Below are positions 11,668 to 22,236 of a stretch of DNA of 64,000 nucleotides, in pieces (positions within the stretch are counted from its first letter, which is position 1; each line of letters starts with the position of its first letter). A program made the position numbers and the translations under genes. Source of the stretch: Pseudomonadota bacterium (GTDB lineage: Bacteria; Pseudomonadota; Alphaproteobacteria; Acetobacterales; Acetobacteraceae); contig JAJZFB010000081.1 in NCBI GenBank assembly GCA_021805545.1, forward strand, positions 62,001 to 126,000, read 5' to 3'. The notes below the pieces were generated by a model. That model saw only the letters and a program-made list of their open reading frames with translations, had not been told where the DNA came from and did not search any database.

Positions 11668-11906
11668 ACTCCAGCGCGGCCGGCCGGAGTTCTGGGCAAG
11701 GGATTAAGCGCATACAGCCGGATAAGGGCGGCGCCTCGGGCGGCAGGGTCTGGCAGCGGGTTGCCCCACATGCCTTACGACCATGTGGCCGGAAACGCCG
11801 CGGGCGTAAAACCCGGCAGGCAGCGCGGTCATCCGGTGCGTAAAACCCCGATCAGCCGCAATTTTAAGCCACGCCACCATGGCGCGGTGCGGCTTACTAG
11901 CCGATT

Positions 11907-12479
11907 TCAGGGGGGATTACCAGCACAGCCGCCCTGTAGCTGAATGGCCGCTTTCAACGGCAGGCGCAGCCCGAGCAAAAAGCCGAATTCGGCGGCCACG
12001 AAGAGCGGGCCGGTCATCAGGCTGATAAGATCATCGAAAAATGCCGGTTTGCGGCCTTCAAAGCCATGGCCGATGAACTGGATGACCCAGCCAGCAACAA
12101 ACGCGCCCGCGCCACAGCCCAGCCATGCCGCCATTGGCAACCGCCCCAGCGCCAGCCCGGCCCACGCGGCCACCGCCAGAAAAACGGCCAGAACCAAGGC
12201 AAACCAGGCATCGAGCGTGACGTAATACAGCACGGCCAGGGCGGAGGCCGCCATGGCCGGGGTAAGCGGGAGCGGCCCAAAAACGGGGCGGGAAAGCAGG
12301 ATTTCCAGCGCCAGGACAATGAGCGGTATGCCCAGCATGTGCAGGGCGATGTTGCGCCTGTCGCGGTGGTAGGCCGCATAGGCGGAGAGGTTATGGACCA
12401 GAGCGGACACAGTTGCATTTCCCTCCCGGTTTTTCTGCCGGGTATGGGATGAATCTGCGCCGCGTGGCAACATCGTCAA
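11907..12479 (-). CDS. DUF962 / Mpo1-like membrane protein
   Basis: YAAYHRDRRNIALHMLGIPLIVLALEILL and GWVIQFIGHGFEGRKPAFFDDL motifs; GTG start near 12414 more likely than the ORF start. Confidence 0.85.
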   Translation of the reverse strand: MTMLPRGADSSHTRQKNREGNATVSALVHNLSAYAAYHRDRRNIALHMLGIPLIVLALEILLSRPVFGPLPLTPAMAASALAVLYYVTLDAWFALVLAVFLAVAAWAGLALGRLPMAAWLGCGAGAFVAGWVIQFIGHGFEGRKPAFFDDLISLMTGPLFVAAEFGFLLGLRLPLKAAIQLQGGCAGNPP

Positions 12480-12922
12480 GGATTCGTGTAAATATCCGCC
12501 CGCAGCACTTCCATGAAGCGCGAGGGATTGCCGAGCGGGGTAAAGCCAAACTGAGCGTAAAGATCATGCGCGTCAGACGTGAGCAACAGCCAGCGCCGCA
12601 GTCCCTGCAACTCCTCATGCGCCTGTATGCAGCGCAGCATCCATTTGGAAACTCCCTTGCCCCGGTGCGCCTTGAGCACGAACAGATCAGCCAGTAGGGC
12701 GAAGGTCGCCTTGTCTGTCACCACACGCCCAAACCCGATTTGTTGGCCGGTGTGATACACCCCGAAGCATAAGGAGTTTTGTACTGCCAGCTCCACCACG
12801 TTCCGCGGAACACCGCGTGACCAATAGCTTTCCTGGGCAAGAAATCGATGGATCAACTCTATATCCAGCCGCAGCTTATCTGTGGAAAGCTCATAGCCGG
12901 GAAGCGTAATTTCAGTCAGCAC
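12476..12922 (-). CDS. GNAT family N-acetyltransferase
   Basis: FALLADLFVLKAHRGKGVSKWMLRCIQ acetyl-CoA binding motif. Confidence 0.85.
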   Translation of the reverse strand: MLTEITLPGYELSTDKLRLDIELIHRFLAQESYWSRGVPRNVVELAVQNSLCFGVYHTGQQIGFGRVVTDKATFALLADLFVLKAHRGKGVSKWMLRCIQAHEELQGLRRWLLLTSDAHDLYAQFGFTPLGNPSRFMEVLRADIYTNP

Positions 12923-13036
12923 TGGCTCAGCCGCCTTCAGAAACGGGGACCACCAGTAAAACTGGAGGCTCTACACGGCCACAATAATCAACCATGCATG
13001 TGTGATATGTGTGAAGGCCGATAGGCCCGTTTGCCG

Positions 13037-13507
13037 CTACCCCTTCCGCGCCAGCGGCGCCACGAATTGCGGCTCCGTGTCCCAGGGGAAGAGAATCCAC
13101 GTATCCTGGCTTACCTCGGTAATAAACGTATCCACCACCGGCTTGCCCGCCGCCTTGGCGTACACGGTGGCAAAATGCGCCTTGGGCAGCAGGTTGCGTA
13201 CCACCTTGGCGGTGGTGCCGGTATCCACCAGGTCATCGATAATCAGCCACCCCTCCCCATCCCCCGCCGCAGCGGGGGGTTTGGTCACCGCGGGCTGGCC
13301 GCGCTGTTCTTCATTATAGGTAACAACGCAAACACTCTCGATAAGCCTGCACTCCAGCTCACGCGCGATGATGGCGGCGGGGATAAGCCCGCCGCGCGTG
13401 ATGGCAACGATGCCCCGCCACGGCCCCAGCGCGTGCAGGCGCCAGGCCAGGGCTTTGGCATCGCGGTGAAGCTGGTCCCAGGTAACGGTGAAATAATGCT
13501 CTGCCAT
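13037..13507 (-). CDS. gpt: Xanthine-guanine phosphoribosyltransferase
   Basis: ORF 13037..13555; [20 protein letters not shown] and [18 protein letters not shown] PRTase motif; start MAEHYF. Confidence 0.9.
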   Translation of the reverse strand: MAEHYFTVTWDQLHRDAKALAWRLHALGPWRGIVAITRGGLIPAAIIARELECRLIESVCVVTYNEEQRGQPAVTKPPAAAGDGEGWLIIDDLVDTGTTAKVVRNLLPKAHFATVYAKAAGKPVVDTFITEVSQDTWILFPWDTEPQFVAPLARKG

Positions 13508-13569
13508 GATACCGCCATAAACACGCTCCGGCCCAGCGGGCAATGCCTGCTGCAAGGCTTACAAAGGCG

Positions 13570-14328
13570 CTAAACGGTGAATTGCTCAGTGATGATACGC
13601 TCGGAGAGCGCACGGTCCGGGTCGAACAGCACGGTGGCGCCCAGGGTGCGGTCCTCGCTCACCGCAACGGAAACAACATCGCGCACCTCGGTAAAATCCG
13701 CCACCGCCGCCACGGGGCGCTTCTCGGCTTCCAGCACCTCGAACAGCACATCCACCGTGGAGGGCAGCAGCGCGCCGCGCCAGCGCCGCGGGCGGAAGGC
13801 GGAAATGGGCGTAAGCGGCAGCAGGTTTGCCGAAAGCGGAATTATGGGCCCATGCGCCGAGAGATTATACGCCGTGGAGCCCGCCGGGGTGGATATGAGC
13901 ACGCCATCGCAAATCAGCTCGGATAGCCGCTCCGTATGGTCCACCGAAATACGGATTTTAGCCGCCTGGCGCGCCTGGCGCAGCAGCGAGACCTCGTTCA
14001 GCGCCATTGCCTCCTCCACCACGCCAGACGCGGTAATGGCATGCATGCGCAACGGATGCAGCACCGCGGGATGGGCGCGTGACACGCGGGCGGGCAGGTC
14101 GTCCTCGTTATATTCGTTCATCAGGAAGCCGACCGAACCGCAATTCATGCCATAAACCGGGACAGTTGTGCCAAGCACGCGGTGCAGCGTTTCCAGCATC
14201 AGCCCGTCTCCGCCCAGCGCGACAATGGCATCCGCATCCTTGGCCGGGGCATCGCCATAACGTGCCACAAGCCGCCCGCGCGCCTCTGCCGCGCTTTGCG
14301 ATTGCGCGGCTGTAAATGAGAGCTTCAT
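13570..14328 (-). CDS. nadK: NAD kinase
   Basis: [45 protein letters not shown]. Confidence 0.95.
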   Translation of the reverse strand: MKLSFTAAQSQSAAEARGRLVARYGDAPAKDADAIVALGGDGLMLETLHRVLGTTVPVYGMNCGSVGFLMNEYNEDDLPARVSRAHPAVLHPLRMHAITASGVVEEAMALNEVSLLRQARQAAKIRISVDHTERLSELICDGVLISTPAGSTAYNLSAHGPIIPLSANLLPLTPISAFRPRRWRGALLPSTVDVLFEVLEAEKRPVAAVADFTEVRDVVSVAVSEDRTLGATVLFDPDRALSERIITEQFTV

Positions 14329-15158
14329 GTAAGTTTCCGGTGTTCCAGAACGGGCATACCGGCACGTATTCTGGCCATCAACGCCTTGCCGATAACCGCC
14401 GTGGCCCAGCCCGGCCCGTCCGAGGCTTTGGCCACCACATGGCCCCAGGGGTCGGCGATAAGCGAGTGGCCATAGGTAAAGCGCGTCTCGCCGCTGCTGC
14501 CCTCTTTATGCGCGCCGGTGCAGGCGGGGGCGGCTATCCAGCATTGTGTCTCTATGGCACGGGCGCGCAGCAATACCTCCCAATGGTCCTTACCGGTTTG
14601 CAGCGTGAAGGCGGCGGGCAGAATGATAAGCTCCGCGCCCGCCCGGCGCAGGGCCAGGAACAATTCAGGGAAGCGCAGATCGTAGCAGATGGCGAGGCCC
14701 ACGCGGGTATCGCCCGCCATGAAGGTGACCACTTGTTCTCCCGCGCCGTAAGCCGCGCTCTCTTTATAGCCCTGGCCGTCGGGCGTGGTGATGTCGAAAA
14801 GATGGATTTTGCGGTAGCGCGCCAGCTCCTCGCCCGCCGGGCTGAAAACCAGCGTGGTGTTGTATAGCCTGTCTCCCGCCAGCTCGCCAATGCTGCCGCC
14901 ATGCACAAATAGGTTATGGGCCTTGGCCATGCCCCGCAAAAACTCATAGGCTTCGCCCCCTTGCCCGCCCGGCGCGGGCAGCGCCTCGGCCTGGGCAAAT
15001 TTCTGCGCCCTGGTGCCGCCCAGGCAGGTCCATATTTCTGGCAGAGCGATAAAATCTGGCTTTTCCGCTGCTACCACCGCATCGATAAGGCCGCGCGCCT
15101 GCGCGATATTCTGCGCCTTCACCTCATCAGGCGACATCTGGATTACGGCAACGCGCAT
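14325..15158 (-). CDS. Carbon-nitrogen hydrolase (Nit/omega-amidase-like)
   Basis: Glu-Lys-Cys nitrilase-fold residues ([28 protein letters not shown]). Confidence 0.92.
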   Translation of the reverse strand: MRVAVIQMSPDEVKAQNIAQARGLIDAVVAAEKPDFIALPEIWTCLGGTRAQKFAQAEALPAPGGQGGEAYEFLRGMAKAHNLFVHGGSIGELAGDRLYNTTLVFSPAGEELARYRKIHLFDITTPDGQGYKESAAYGAGEQVVTFMAGDTRVGLAICYDLRFPELFLALRRAGAELIILPAAFTLQTGKDHWEVLLRARAIETQCWIAAPACTGAHKEGSSGETRFTYGHSLIADPWGHVVAKASDGPGWATAVIGKALMARIRAGMPVLEHRKLT

Positions 15159-15222
15159 TCTGGCTCCCCAAGGCTTTGCTCAACCAGCATAACGTCAATC
15201 TTCGGCCCTGGCCAAGGCCGGG

Positions 15223-16164
15223 TCAATGTTTATCGGCACTGTAGGATTTGCGAATGAGGTAAGGCGGACGCTGTTTGGTCTCGACATAAATGCGCCCAAT
15301 ATATTCCCCTAATAGACCAATAGAAATAAGCTGTACCGAACCAAAAAACGTGATGGCGACAAAGAGCGAGGCATAACCAGGCACCTTATTGCCGAACAGC
15401 GCAGTGGATAGAAGAATATAGAGGCCATACAGAAGCGTGCCGAGTGCAGTGGCAATGCCCAGATAGGTCCAAATTTTGAGCGGCGCGGTGGAAAAGCTGG
15501 TAAACCCCTCCAAAGCAAAATTCCATAACGCGAAACCCGAGAATTTACTTGTACCCGCAGCCCTTGGCGCCCGCGCATAATCGATCGTGACGGTACGGAA
15601 TCCTACCCACGCGAACAGCCCTTTCATGAAACGCTGGCGCTCGGGCAATTGCTTCAGCGCATCCACCACCACACGGTCCATCAGGCGGAAATCGCCAACA
15701 TTCTCGGGAATCCTGGTGTCCGAGAGCCGGTTATGCAGCTTGTAGAACCAAGCAGCCGTTTTGCGCTTCAGCACACCGTCCGCGCTACGGTCAATGCGCC
15801 TCGCCAGTACCACCTCCGCGCCATCGCGCCAGGCCTGGACCATCTGTGCAATCAGCTCAGGAGGATCCTGCAAATCGGCATCAATGGGAATAACAGCCTC
15901 GCCCCTGGCCGCGTCGATGGCCGCGGTCAGCGCCGCCTCCTTGCCGAAATTGCGTGAAAACTCAAGCACGCGGAAGCGCTTATCCACCCCCGCCACAGCC
16001 ACAAGTTTGAGCAGCGTGCCATCCGTGCTGCCATCATCGACAAACACGAACTCCCATCTTGTATCCGGAATGGAACTGAGGACCGGCACAATCCGGTCAA
16101 CAAAGGCCTGAATGGTGGCAGCCTCGTTGTAAACTGGAACGGCGAGGGTAAGGAGCTGGCTCAT
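15223..16164 (-). CDS. Glycosyltransferase family 2, GtrB/DPM1-like with two C-terminal TM segments
   Basis: LAVPVYNEAATIQAFV, FVDDGSTDGTL, IDADLQDPPELI; C-terminal TMs and GEYIGRIYVETKQRP. Confidence 0.93.
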   Translation of the reverse strand: MSQLLTLAVPVYNEAATIQAFVDRIVPVLSSIPDTRWEFVFVDDGSTDGTLLKLVAVAGVDKRFRVLEFSRNFGKEAALTAAIDAARGEAVIPIDADLQDPPELIAQMVQAWRDGAEVVLARRIDRSADGVLKRKTAAWFYKLHNRLSDTRIPENVGDFRLMDRVVVDALKQLPERQRFMKGLFAWVGFRTVTIDYARAPRAAGTSKFSGFALWNFALEGFTSFSTAPLKIWTYLGIATALGTLLYGLYILLSTALFGNKVPGYASLFVAITFFGSVQLISIGLLGEYIGRIYVETKQRPPYLIRKSYSADKH

Positions 16165-17801
16165 GGCGCCTTCGGGACTGTGTAGATGGTTACATCATCC
16201 ACTTTCTGCGCGCGCCAGCCCAATGCGGCAAGGGCCATGTTCTGATCCGCCGGAGTGCCAGGGCCTACAACCACGTATTGCGCGCCATCGCGCTGTGCAA
16301 AGCGGGCAAAGTCCTGGGCAAAACTGGGGGTGATTTTATCTTGCCAAAGCTGCGCAACAGCCGGGTCGTGCTGCGCCCAACGAGGCGGAATGCCCAGATA
16401 GCCTCCTACTTGGCTGAACCCAAATTCATTCTCCGCCTGCCAGAATGAAGAGGCACCGTGGATGCTGAACGGCAAGATGAGCAACGTAGGGTGCGGCCCG
16501 AGAATCTGCTGTACCCGGCCAGGACGAAAGAAACTGGAATACGGCGCAGGTTGAGATGGATGAGGCATAGGCAGCAACGAAAGACAGGCACAGATCCCCC
16601 CAAGCACACGCCCCCGCCCCTTGCTCGCTGCAACCCAACGGCTAATGACGACGGAAAGCCCTAAAAACGCATATAGCATGCAGCGCCCTGGTATAGCCGT
16701 CCCCAATAAAGGCAAGCGGGAGATCAGTGCCCATGGCAAAACAAAATTTGTGACATGGCTTCCTACCTGCAAAACTGGACCTAGAGCGGCGAGCATTGCC
16801 AATCCGATCATAACAAGAGGCAACCATAAACTGCGGCGGAGTTTCGCATCGGTCAAAATAACCAACACCAACACCAATACAGGCAGCCCAACATAGCCAG
16901 TCTGCTCATCCAGCCCACCGTTGAAAGTCCGGGATATCGACAGAAAGTACTGGCCTCCAAACAGACTGCTTACCGACGGAATTAAAAAATTTAGTGCGTT
17001 AACTGAATAAAATTCAGTCCAAAAAGACGGATGTTTAACATCATAAGCAGCCGATACCATCGCCAACAAAACTGGCGAGGCAAGGAGAAGTGCCAAGGGT
17101 GTGGCAAGCACAATGTCCTGCACCAGCAACCGCAAGGCCGCACGGTGCCGTGGCTCCAGAACAAAGGCAACCAGGATTGTCAAACCGCCAAACATACATG
17201 TGGTAGCGAGGACTTCCTCGGATATGAGAAACTCTCCCCCCAGCAGCAGGCCCAACCATAAAACCGTCTTTCCCCTCCCTGCCTTGCCACGCACACGGCG
17301 TAACGCAACAAGCAAAATCAGAGGCACTAAAACCGTAAAATCCAGATTAAGATGATCCACGGTCTGCGCCGCTTCGTAGGAAGAAAAGGCAAACAAAAAA
17401 CCACCAAGTAGCGCCGCTGGTGGCCACTCGCACAACTCCAGGCACAGAAAATATGCCGCCCAACCCGCCAACGCGGGGGCCGCAAGCGTAAGAAGGTTGA
17501 AGCTAAGCACCGGCCCAAAGGCGAGCGTTACCGGAGCCATGATCAAACTTAGAAGGGGCACCGTTGTGACCCAGGCAAGGTTCACACCATGCGGTTGCCA
17601 CATTAAATGAGTGACAGGTGCAAACTGGTGGTGCGCTATGGCCCAGGGCAAATAACGCAAACACCAAATGATGAGATACGGGTCTGCGTGCAGGCCGAGT
17701 ATATGCGTCGTCAACGAAACGCCATGCGCAAGCAGCGCCCAGCTCGTTACGCCATAGAGAAACAACGCGAAGAGCGCCCATTTTCGGTTTAAGTTCATCA
17801 C
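16161..17801 (-). CDS. Large multi-TM membrane protein, possible GT-C-type glycosyltransferase (paralog 1)
   Basis: About 10 predicted TM segments; shares end-to-end motifs with 17798..19432 product. Confidence 0.7.
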   Translation of the reverse strand: MMNLNRKWALFALFLYGVTSWALLAHGVSLTTHILGLHADPYLIIWCLRYLPWAIAHHQFAPVTHLMWQPHGVNLAWVTTVPLLSLIMAPVTLAFGPVLSFNLLTLAAPALAGWAAYFLCLELCEWPPAALLGGFLFAFSSYEAAQTVDHLNLDFTVLVPLILLVALRRVRGKAGRGKTVLWLGLLLGGEFLISEEVLATTCMFGGLTILVAFVLEPRHRAALRLLVQDIVLATPLALLLASPVLLAMVSAAYDVKHPSFWTEFYSVNALNFLIPSVSSLFGGQYFLSISRTFNGGLDEQTGYVGLPVLVLVLVILTDAKLRRSLWLPLVMIGLAMLAALGPVLQVGSHVTNFVLPWALISRLPLLGTAIPGRCMLYAFLGLSVVISRWVAASKGRGRVLGGICACLSLLPMPHPSQPAPYSSFFRPGRVQQILGPHPTLLILPFSIHGASSFWQAENEFGFSQVGGYLGIPPRWAQHDPAVAQLWQDKITPSFAQDFARFAQRDGAQYVVVGPGTPADQNMALAALGWRAQKVDDVTIYTVPKAP

Positions 17802-19432
17802 GATTTTGGCACCGTGAAGATCGTCACACCATCGACCCTACGCTCGGGCCAGCCCAAGCTGGCAATAACCGCCAGCTCCACCGGGTCTGTCCCTGGCCCC
17901 GCCACCACATATTGGGCGCCGTTATCCTGCGCGAATACCGCAAAATCGTCAGCCTTCAATGTTTGCCCCATCTTATCTCCAAACAACTCAATCGTCGCCT
18001 TAAAAGCCTGGGCGGGCTTGGGTGGAAAACCAAGATACCCGCCCACCTGGGTGAAGCCGAACCGGTTTTGCACCTGCCAGATCGAGGACGGGCCGTTGAT
18101 CGAGAAGGGGAGAATGATCAACCGGGGGTTTGGCCCCAGAACCTGCTGTACACGCCCGGGCGCAAAAAACCTTGCCCATGGCACCGGCTGCCACGGGTGG
18201 GGCTGCGGCAGCAGAGCCACACATGCAAACAAAGCCAGGGCAAATTTAAGCCCGCGCCGCCCCGGCAAGCCCAGCCAGCTTGCCGCCATAACGCACACCG
18301 CGAGTGAGGTAAAAAGTGCAAACCGCCCAGGCAAGGCACTACCCAGCAATGGCAGATGCACGGCCAGAATCCATGGCAAGGCAATACCCGTGAAATGCCC
18401 CGCCACCCACAGGAACGGGCCAAAACTGCACACCAGGCAAATGGCGAACATGATCCCGCAATAACGCCCCCGCCTCGTGCGCCCTTCGCGGAGCAGGTAC
18501 AGCGCCAGAATAAGCAGTAACGGCAGGCCCAGATATGCATCGCTCTCTTGCGTGGCGCCGGCAATGCCGCCGCTCATCCCCTGAAACGGATGGCCGAACA
18601 AATTGAACCGCGAGGGGATAACAATGCCCGCTAAATCGGACACGAAAACATAAGGCCACGCCGCCGGATGATTGATGAGCGCATAATGCCGCGCCATGGA
18701 AAAAATAACCGGAACCAGCGGCAGCGTGACAAACAACCCCGTCCACAACCCATCGGCCAAAAGCCGCCGCAGCGCGGGCCTGCGTTCGGGCAGATAAATG
18801 AGCGCCAAAGCCCAGCCTATGCCGCCGAACACGAAAATCATGGCGAAGATTTCGATGCAGATAAAAAACTGCGCCAGCAGCAACATCGCCGCAAGCGCCA
18901 CCGTGGCCGCGCGCGAGAGTTCGTCATTCAACCGCTTGAGGATAACCAGCAACAGCAACGGCAGCAGGAAGATAACCGCCAGATTCAACGCGCCTATGCT
19001 CTGCGAGGTTTCGTACGTTGAAAACCCGAACAGAAACCCGCCCAGCAGCGCCGATGCAAAATCACGCGTAATATACCGGCACAAAAAATAGGCCGACCAG
19101 GCGCCAAAAACCGGCGCGGTAACAATGAGGAGATTATAAGTAACCACCGGGCCCAAGCAAGCCGTAACAGGCCACCCAAGCAATGAAAGGAGCGGCACGG
19201 ATGTTACCCATAACATCGAAACGCCACCAGGATACCAGATGAGCTTCGTGAAAAACGGGTTCAGCCCATGCGTCAGCGCGTATGGCCACCAATCCAGGAA
19301 CAAAACAGAGTCATAGGGGTCTGAGCCAGCGCCGGAGAGCCGGTGCATGAGCGGCGCGCCGTGCCAAAAAAGCACAGCGGATAAAACAGCGTAAAGCGCC
19401 AGGGCCGTAACATTATTGATTATAGACCGCAT
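17798..19432 (-). CDS. Large multi-TM membrane protein, possible GT-C-type glycosyltransferase (paralog 2)
   Basis: Paralog of adjacent gene: GSDPYDS, AYFLC, ALLGGFLFGFSTYE, FSINGPSSIWQ..GFTQVGGYLGFPP, GAQYVVAGPGT. Confidence 0.7.
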   Translation of the reverse strand: MRSIINNVTALALYAVLSAVLFWHGAPLMHRLSGAGSDPYDSVLFLDWWPYALTHGLNPFFTKLIWYPGGVSMLWVTSVPLLSLLGWPVTACLGPVVTYNLLIVTAPVFGAWSAYFLCRYITRDFASALLGGFLFGFSTYETSQSIGALNLAVIFLLPLLLLVILKRLNDELSRAATVALAAMLLLAQFFICIEIFAMIFVFGGIGWALALIYLPERRPALRRLLADGLWTGLFVTLPLVPVIFSMARHYALINHPAAWPYVFVSDLAGIVIPSRFNLFGHPFQGMSGGIAGATQESDAYLGLPLLLILALYLLREGRTRRGRYCGIMFAICLVCSFGPFLWVAGHFTGIALPWILAVHLPLLGSALPGRFALFTSLAVCVMAASWLGLPGRRGLKFALALFACVALLPQPHPWQPVPWARFFAPGRVQQVLGPNPRLIILPFSINGPSSIWQVQNRFGFTQVGGYLGFPPKPAQAFKATIELFGDKMGQTLKADDFAVFAQDNGAQYVVAGPGTDPVELAVIASLGWPERRVDGVTIFTVPKS

Positions 19433-19460
19433 TATATTACACCAGCCCGCGCAGGTTCCG

Positions 19461-20351
19461 TCAGGTTTTCGGGTCCGTCAGCCCCGTGGCCCTGATGCGC
19501 GCGGCCTCCTCATCCCAACCAGGCCGCTCGGCCACGCGCAAAAACAAATCCACCTTGGTTTCCAGCAGCCGGGTCAGCTCGGTACGGGCACGGGCGCCCA
19601 GCTCTTTTATGCGCGCCCCCTTGGCACCGATGAGTATGCCCTTATGCCCAGGGCGGGACACATAAATCACCGCATCGATGCGTATTTTTCCGTTCTGCTC
19701 CTTAAAACTTTCCGTCTCCACCGTGGCGCTGTAGGGCACCTCGTCGCGCGTTTGCAAAAAAATCTGCTCGCGTACAATCTCGGCGGCCAGCAGGCGGTCC
19801 GGCAGGTCGGTCAGGTCGTCCTCGGGGTAGAGGAACGGGCTTTCGGGCAGTTTCGCCGTACAGAAATCCAGCAGCACATCCAGGCCATCGCCCGTATTGG
19901 CCGAGATCATGAATACCTGCTCAAACTTGGCAAGCTGCGCCAAATCCTGCGCCAGGGGCAATAGCTGCTGGCGGTCGATCAGGTCGATCTTGTTCAGCAC
20001 CAGCGCCATTTTGCGCCCGGAAGACATAGCCTGGCTAACGATCCCGCGCACCGCCTCTGTCAGCCCGGCTTTGGCGTCCACCAGCAGCAGCACATAATCG
20101 GCCTCGCCCGCGCCATCCCAGGCCGCGGCCACCATGGCGCGGTCCAGCCGCCGCTTTGGCGCGAAAATGCCCGGCGTATCCACAAAAATAAGCTGCGCCT
20201 CGCCGCGCACCAAAATGCCTAACACCCGCGCGCGCGTCGTCTGCGCCTTTGGTGTCACTATGGATAATTTCGCACCTGTCAGCCGGTTGAGAAGGGTCGA
20301 TTTACCCGCATTGGGCGCGCCGATGAGTGCGATGAAGCCGCATTTGGTCAT
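19461..20351 (-). CDS. era: GTPase Era
   Basis: GAPNAGKSTLLNRLTGAKLSIVTPKAQTTR, DTPG, NKID, KH domain GHKGILIGAKGARIKELG. Confidence 0.97.
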   Translation of the reverse strand: MTKCGFIALIGAPNAGKSTLLNRLTGAKLSIVTPKAQTTRARVLGILVRGEAQLIFVDTPGIFAPKRRLDRAMVAAAWDGAGEADYVLLLVDAKAGLTEAVRGIVSQAMSSGRKMALVLNKIDLIDRQQLLPLAQDLAQLAKFEQVFMISANTGDGLDVLLDFCTAKLPESPFLYPEDDLTDLPDRLLAAEIVREQIFLQTRDEVPYSATVETESFKEQNGKIRIDAVIYVSRPGHKGILIGAKGARIKELGARARTELTRLLETKVDLFLRVAERPGWDEEAARIRATGLTDPKT

Positions 20352-21055
20352 GATGGCAAATCTTTCAACAACATACGTGCCGCCTCCTGCTCCGCCGCGC
20401 GTTTGGCCCCGGCCCGGGCCTCGGCGCTGGAGTCTCCCGCCGCCACCCTAACAACGAAAGAGGGGGCGTGCGAAGGGCCAGATTGTTCCACAACGCTATA
20501 AGCGGGTAACGGCAATCCACGTTTAAGCGCCCATTCCTGCAGCGCCGTCTTGGGGTCCTTGGGCGGGGTGTCCTGCGCCTCCACTGTGTTTTCCATAACC
20601 CGCCGCACAAAATCCCGCGCTGCGGCAAGCCCGGCATCCAGGTACAACGCGCCGATCATTGCCTCCAAAGCATCGGCCAGCACATTCGCCTGAGCGGAAA
20701 CGCCGCGCCTGGCCTCTCCCGGCGCCACGCTAATCATCTCCGCCACGCCATGGGCCTCGGCAATGGCCGCGAGCGCGGGCTTGGAGACAAGCGCCGCCAA
20801 ACGCGGGCCTAATTTGCCCTCCTGTTCATGCGGAAAACGTTCAATCAGCCATTCCGCCACAATCAGGCCCAGCACGCGGTCGCCGATAAATTCCAGCCGC
20901 TCGTTCGACCCCACACCCTTCGCCCCGGCCGCGGAGCGGTGGGTTAACGCCTCCGCCAGCAGCGCAAGCCGGGTAAATTCATGGCCAAGCCAGGCCGCGG
21001 CGTGGGTAAGCGCCTCGGCCGGCGGGGCTGCCTGCTGGGGCGCCTTTCGCCTCAT
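20348..21055 (-). CDS. rnc: Ribonuclease III
   Basis: NERLEFIGDRVLGLIVAEWL, dsRBD at C-terminus; start MRRKAP overlaps lepB stop (ORF extends to 21115). Confidence 0.95.
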   Translation of the reverse strand: MRRKAPQQAAPPAEALTHAAAWLGHEFTRLALLAEALTHRSAAGAKGVGSNERLEFIGDRVLGLIVAEWLIERFPHEQEGKLGPRLAALVSKPALAAIAEAHGVAEMISVAPGEARRGVSAQANVLADALEAMIGALYLDAGLAAARDFVRRVMENTVEAQDTPPKDPKTALQEWALKRGLPLPAYSVVEQSGPSHAPSFVVRVAAGDSSAEARAGAKRAAEQEAARMLLKDLPS

Positions 21056-21837
21056 GAGATGTGCTTTAACATCCGGTCCCAGCGGATCTCGAACGGCCAG
21101 TACCAGAATTCCCAAAATGGATGCTTCAGGTCGATGGAGAAAAAGATGTAGGTTGCGGGCCCGATGACATTCTGGATGGGCACATACCCCACCGGCCCAT
21201 CCAGAAAGCGAGAATCCTCTGAATCATCGCGATTATCGCCCATCATGAACAAATCGCCCGGCGGCACGGTGTAAACAGGTGTGTTATTGGGGTCTATACC
21301 TTCCACGGTATAAGGCGCGTTGGTGCGCTTGAGGATATAATGCTTCCGTCCCCCTGGCAGGGTCTCCAGATAGTCGCGCGCCAGCACGGGCGGGCCGTAG
21401 CCATCGCTGTCATCGCTATACAGCCCCACATCGGTGCGTGGTACTTCTTTGCCATTAATGTAAAGCTGGCCTTGGCGCATCTGCACGGTATCGCCCGGCA
21501 GGCCTATCACGCGCTTAATGTAATCCTCGTTCATGGCGCCGGGCGGGCGGAACACAACCACGGCACCGCGCGGGGGCATGCGCGCGGGCCAGCGACCAGA
21601 AAACAGGTCCGGCCCGAAGGGAAAAGAATAGCGCGAATAGCCGTAGGCGAACTTATTCACAATGATATAGTCGCCCACTTTCAGCGTGGGCACCATGGAG
21701 CCGGAGGGAATATAGAACGGCTCGAACAGAAATGTATGGATACCGACCGCGATTAAACCGGCCCAGAAAATTGTTTTGATAAACTCGGCAATGGACCCGC
21801 CGAGTCCGTCATTCTGTTTCTGGTTGTTACGCGCCAT
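21052..21837 (-). CDS. lepB: Signal peptidase I
   Basis: PSGSMVPTLKVGDYIIVNKFAYG, RGAVVVFRPP..DYIKRVIGLPGD, GDNRDDSEDSRFLDGPVGYVP. Confidence 0.97.
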   Translation of the reverse strand: MARNNQKQNDGLGGSIAEFIKTIFWAGLIAVGIHTFLFEPFYIPSGSMVPTLKVGDYIIVNKFAYGYSRYSFPFGPDLFSGRWPARMPPRGAVVVFRPPGAMNEDYIKRVIGLPGDTVQMRQGQLYINGKEVPRTDVGLYSDDSDGYGPPVLARDYLETLPGGRKHYILKRTNAPYTVEGIDPNNTPVYTVPPGDLFMMGDNRDDSEDSRFLDGPVGYVPIQNVIGPATYIFFSIDLKHPFWEFWYWPFEIRWDRMLKHIS

Positions 21838-21961
21838 CTATGCTCGCCTTTCTAGGAGTGCCGCATCAAACAAGGCGGGGACGGGTTGTCAAGAAAGCGC
21901 CTTAGCGAACACGGCGCAAAAACCGCCCCCAGCGTAACTCCCCGGGCCAGCTCCACACCTC

Positions 21962-22096
21962 TCACCAGGGCGCCCAAAAATGTGCCGCGCCGAGGATGAG
22001 CACGCCGGAACCCAGCAGATTGGCCTCCGGCATATAGTCCACCGGCCCATCCAGACAGTGCCAATCCTCCGAATTGCCGCGGTTATCGCCCGCCGG
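21962..22096 (-). pseudogene. Decayed C-terminal fragment of a second S26/LepB-type signal peptidase
   Basis: Minus-strand frame reads LPAGDNRGNSEDWHCLDGPVDYMPEANLLGSGVLILGAAHFWAPW*, matching LepB GDNRDDSEDSRFLDGPVGYVPIQNVIG. Confidence 0.8.
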
Positions 22097-22236
22097 CAGG
22101 CCCCTGCGCTGCTATATTTCATATAACTTACCGGCCCTTAACATATGCGTTACAAGCCGTGGCTTGCGGCTTGTCAATAAATGGGTGCAGAGAGAGGCCC
22201 AATTTGCCTCATCTGCAAGGGAGACCGACTCACCCC

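Noticed and set aside
11766-11788. CCACATG/CATGTGG hairpin upstream of pnp
   Set aside because: Only 7-bp stem; pnp leaders can carry RNase III-processed stems, but this one is too short to call.
9421-11943. 840-aa plus-strand ORF
   Set aside because: Fully antisense to pnp; His/Gly/Arg-rich translation typical of a shadow ORF in high-GC DNA.
22152-22174. Inverted repeat ACAAGCCG-tggcttg-CGGCTTGT upstream of the D,D-carboxypeptidase gene
   Set aside because: Short stem with no T-tract or clear promoter context; kept only as a weak observation.
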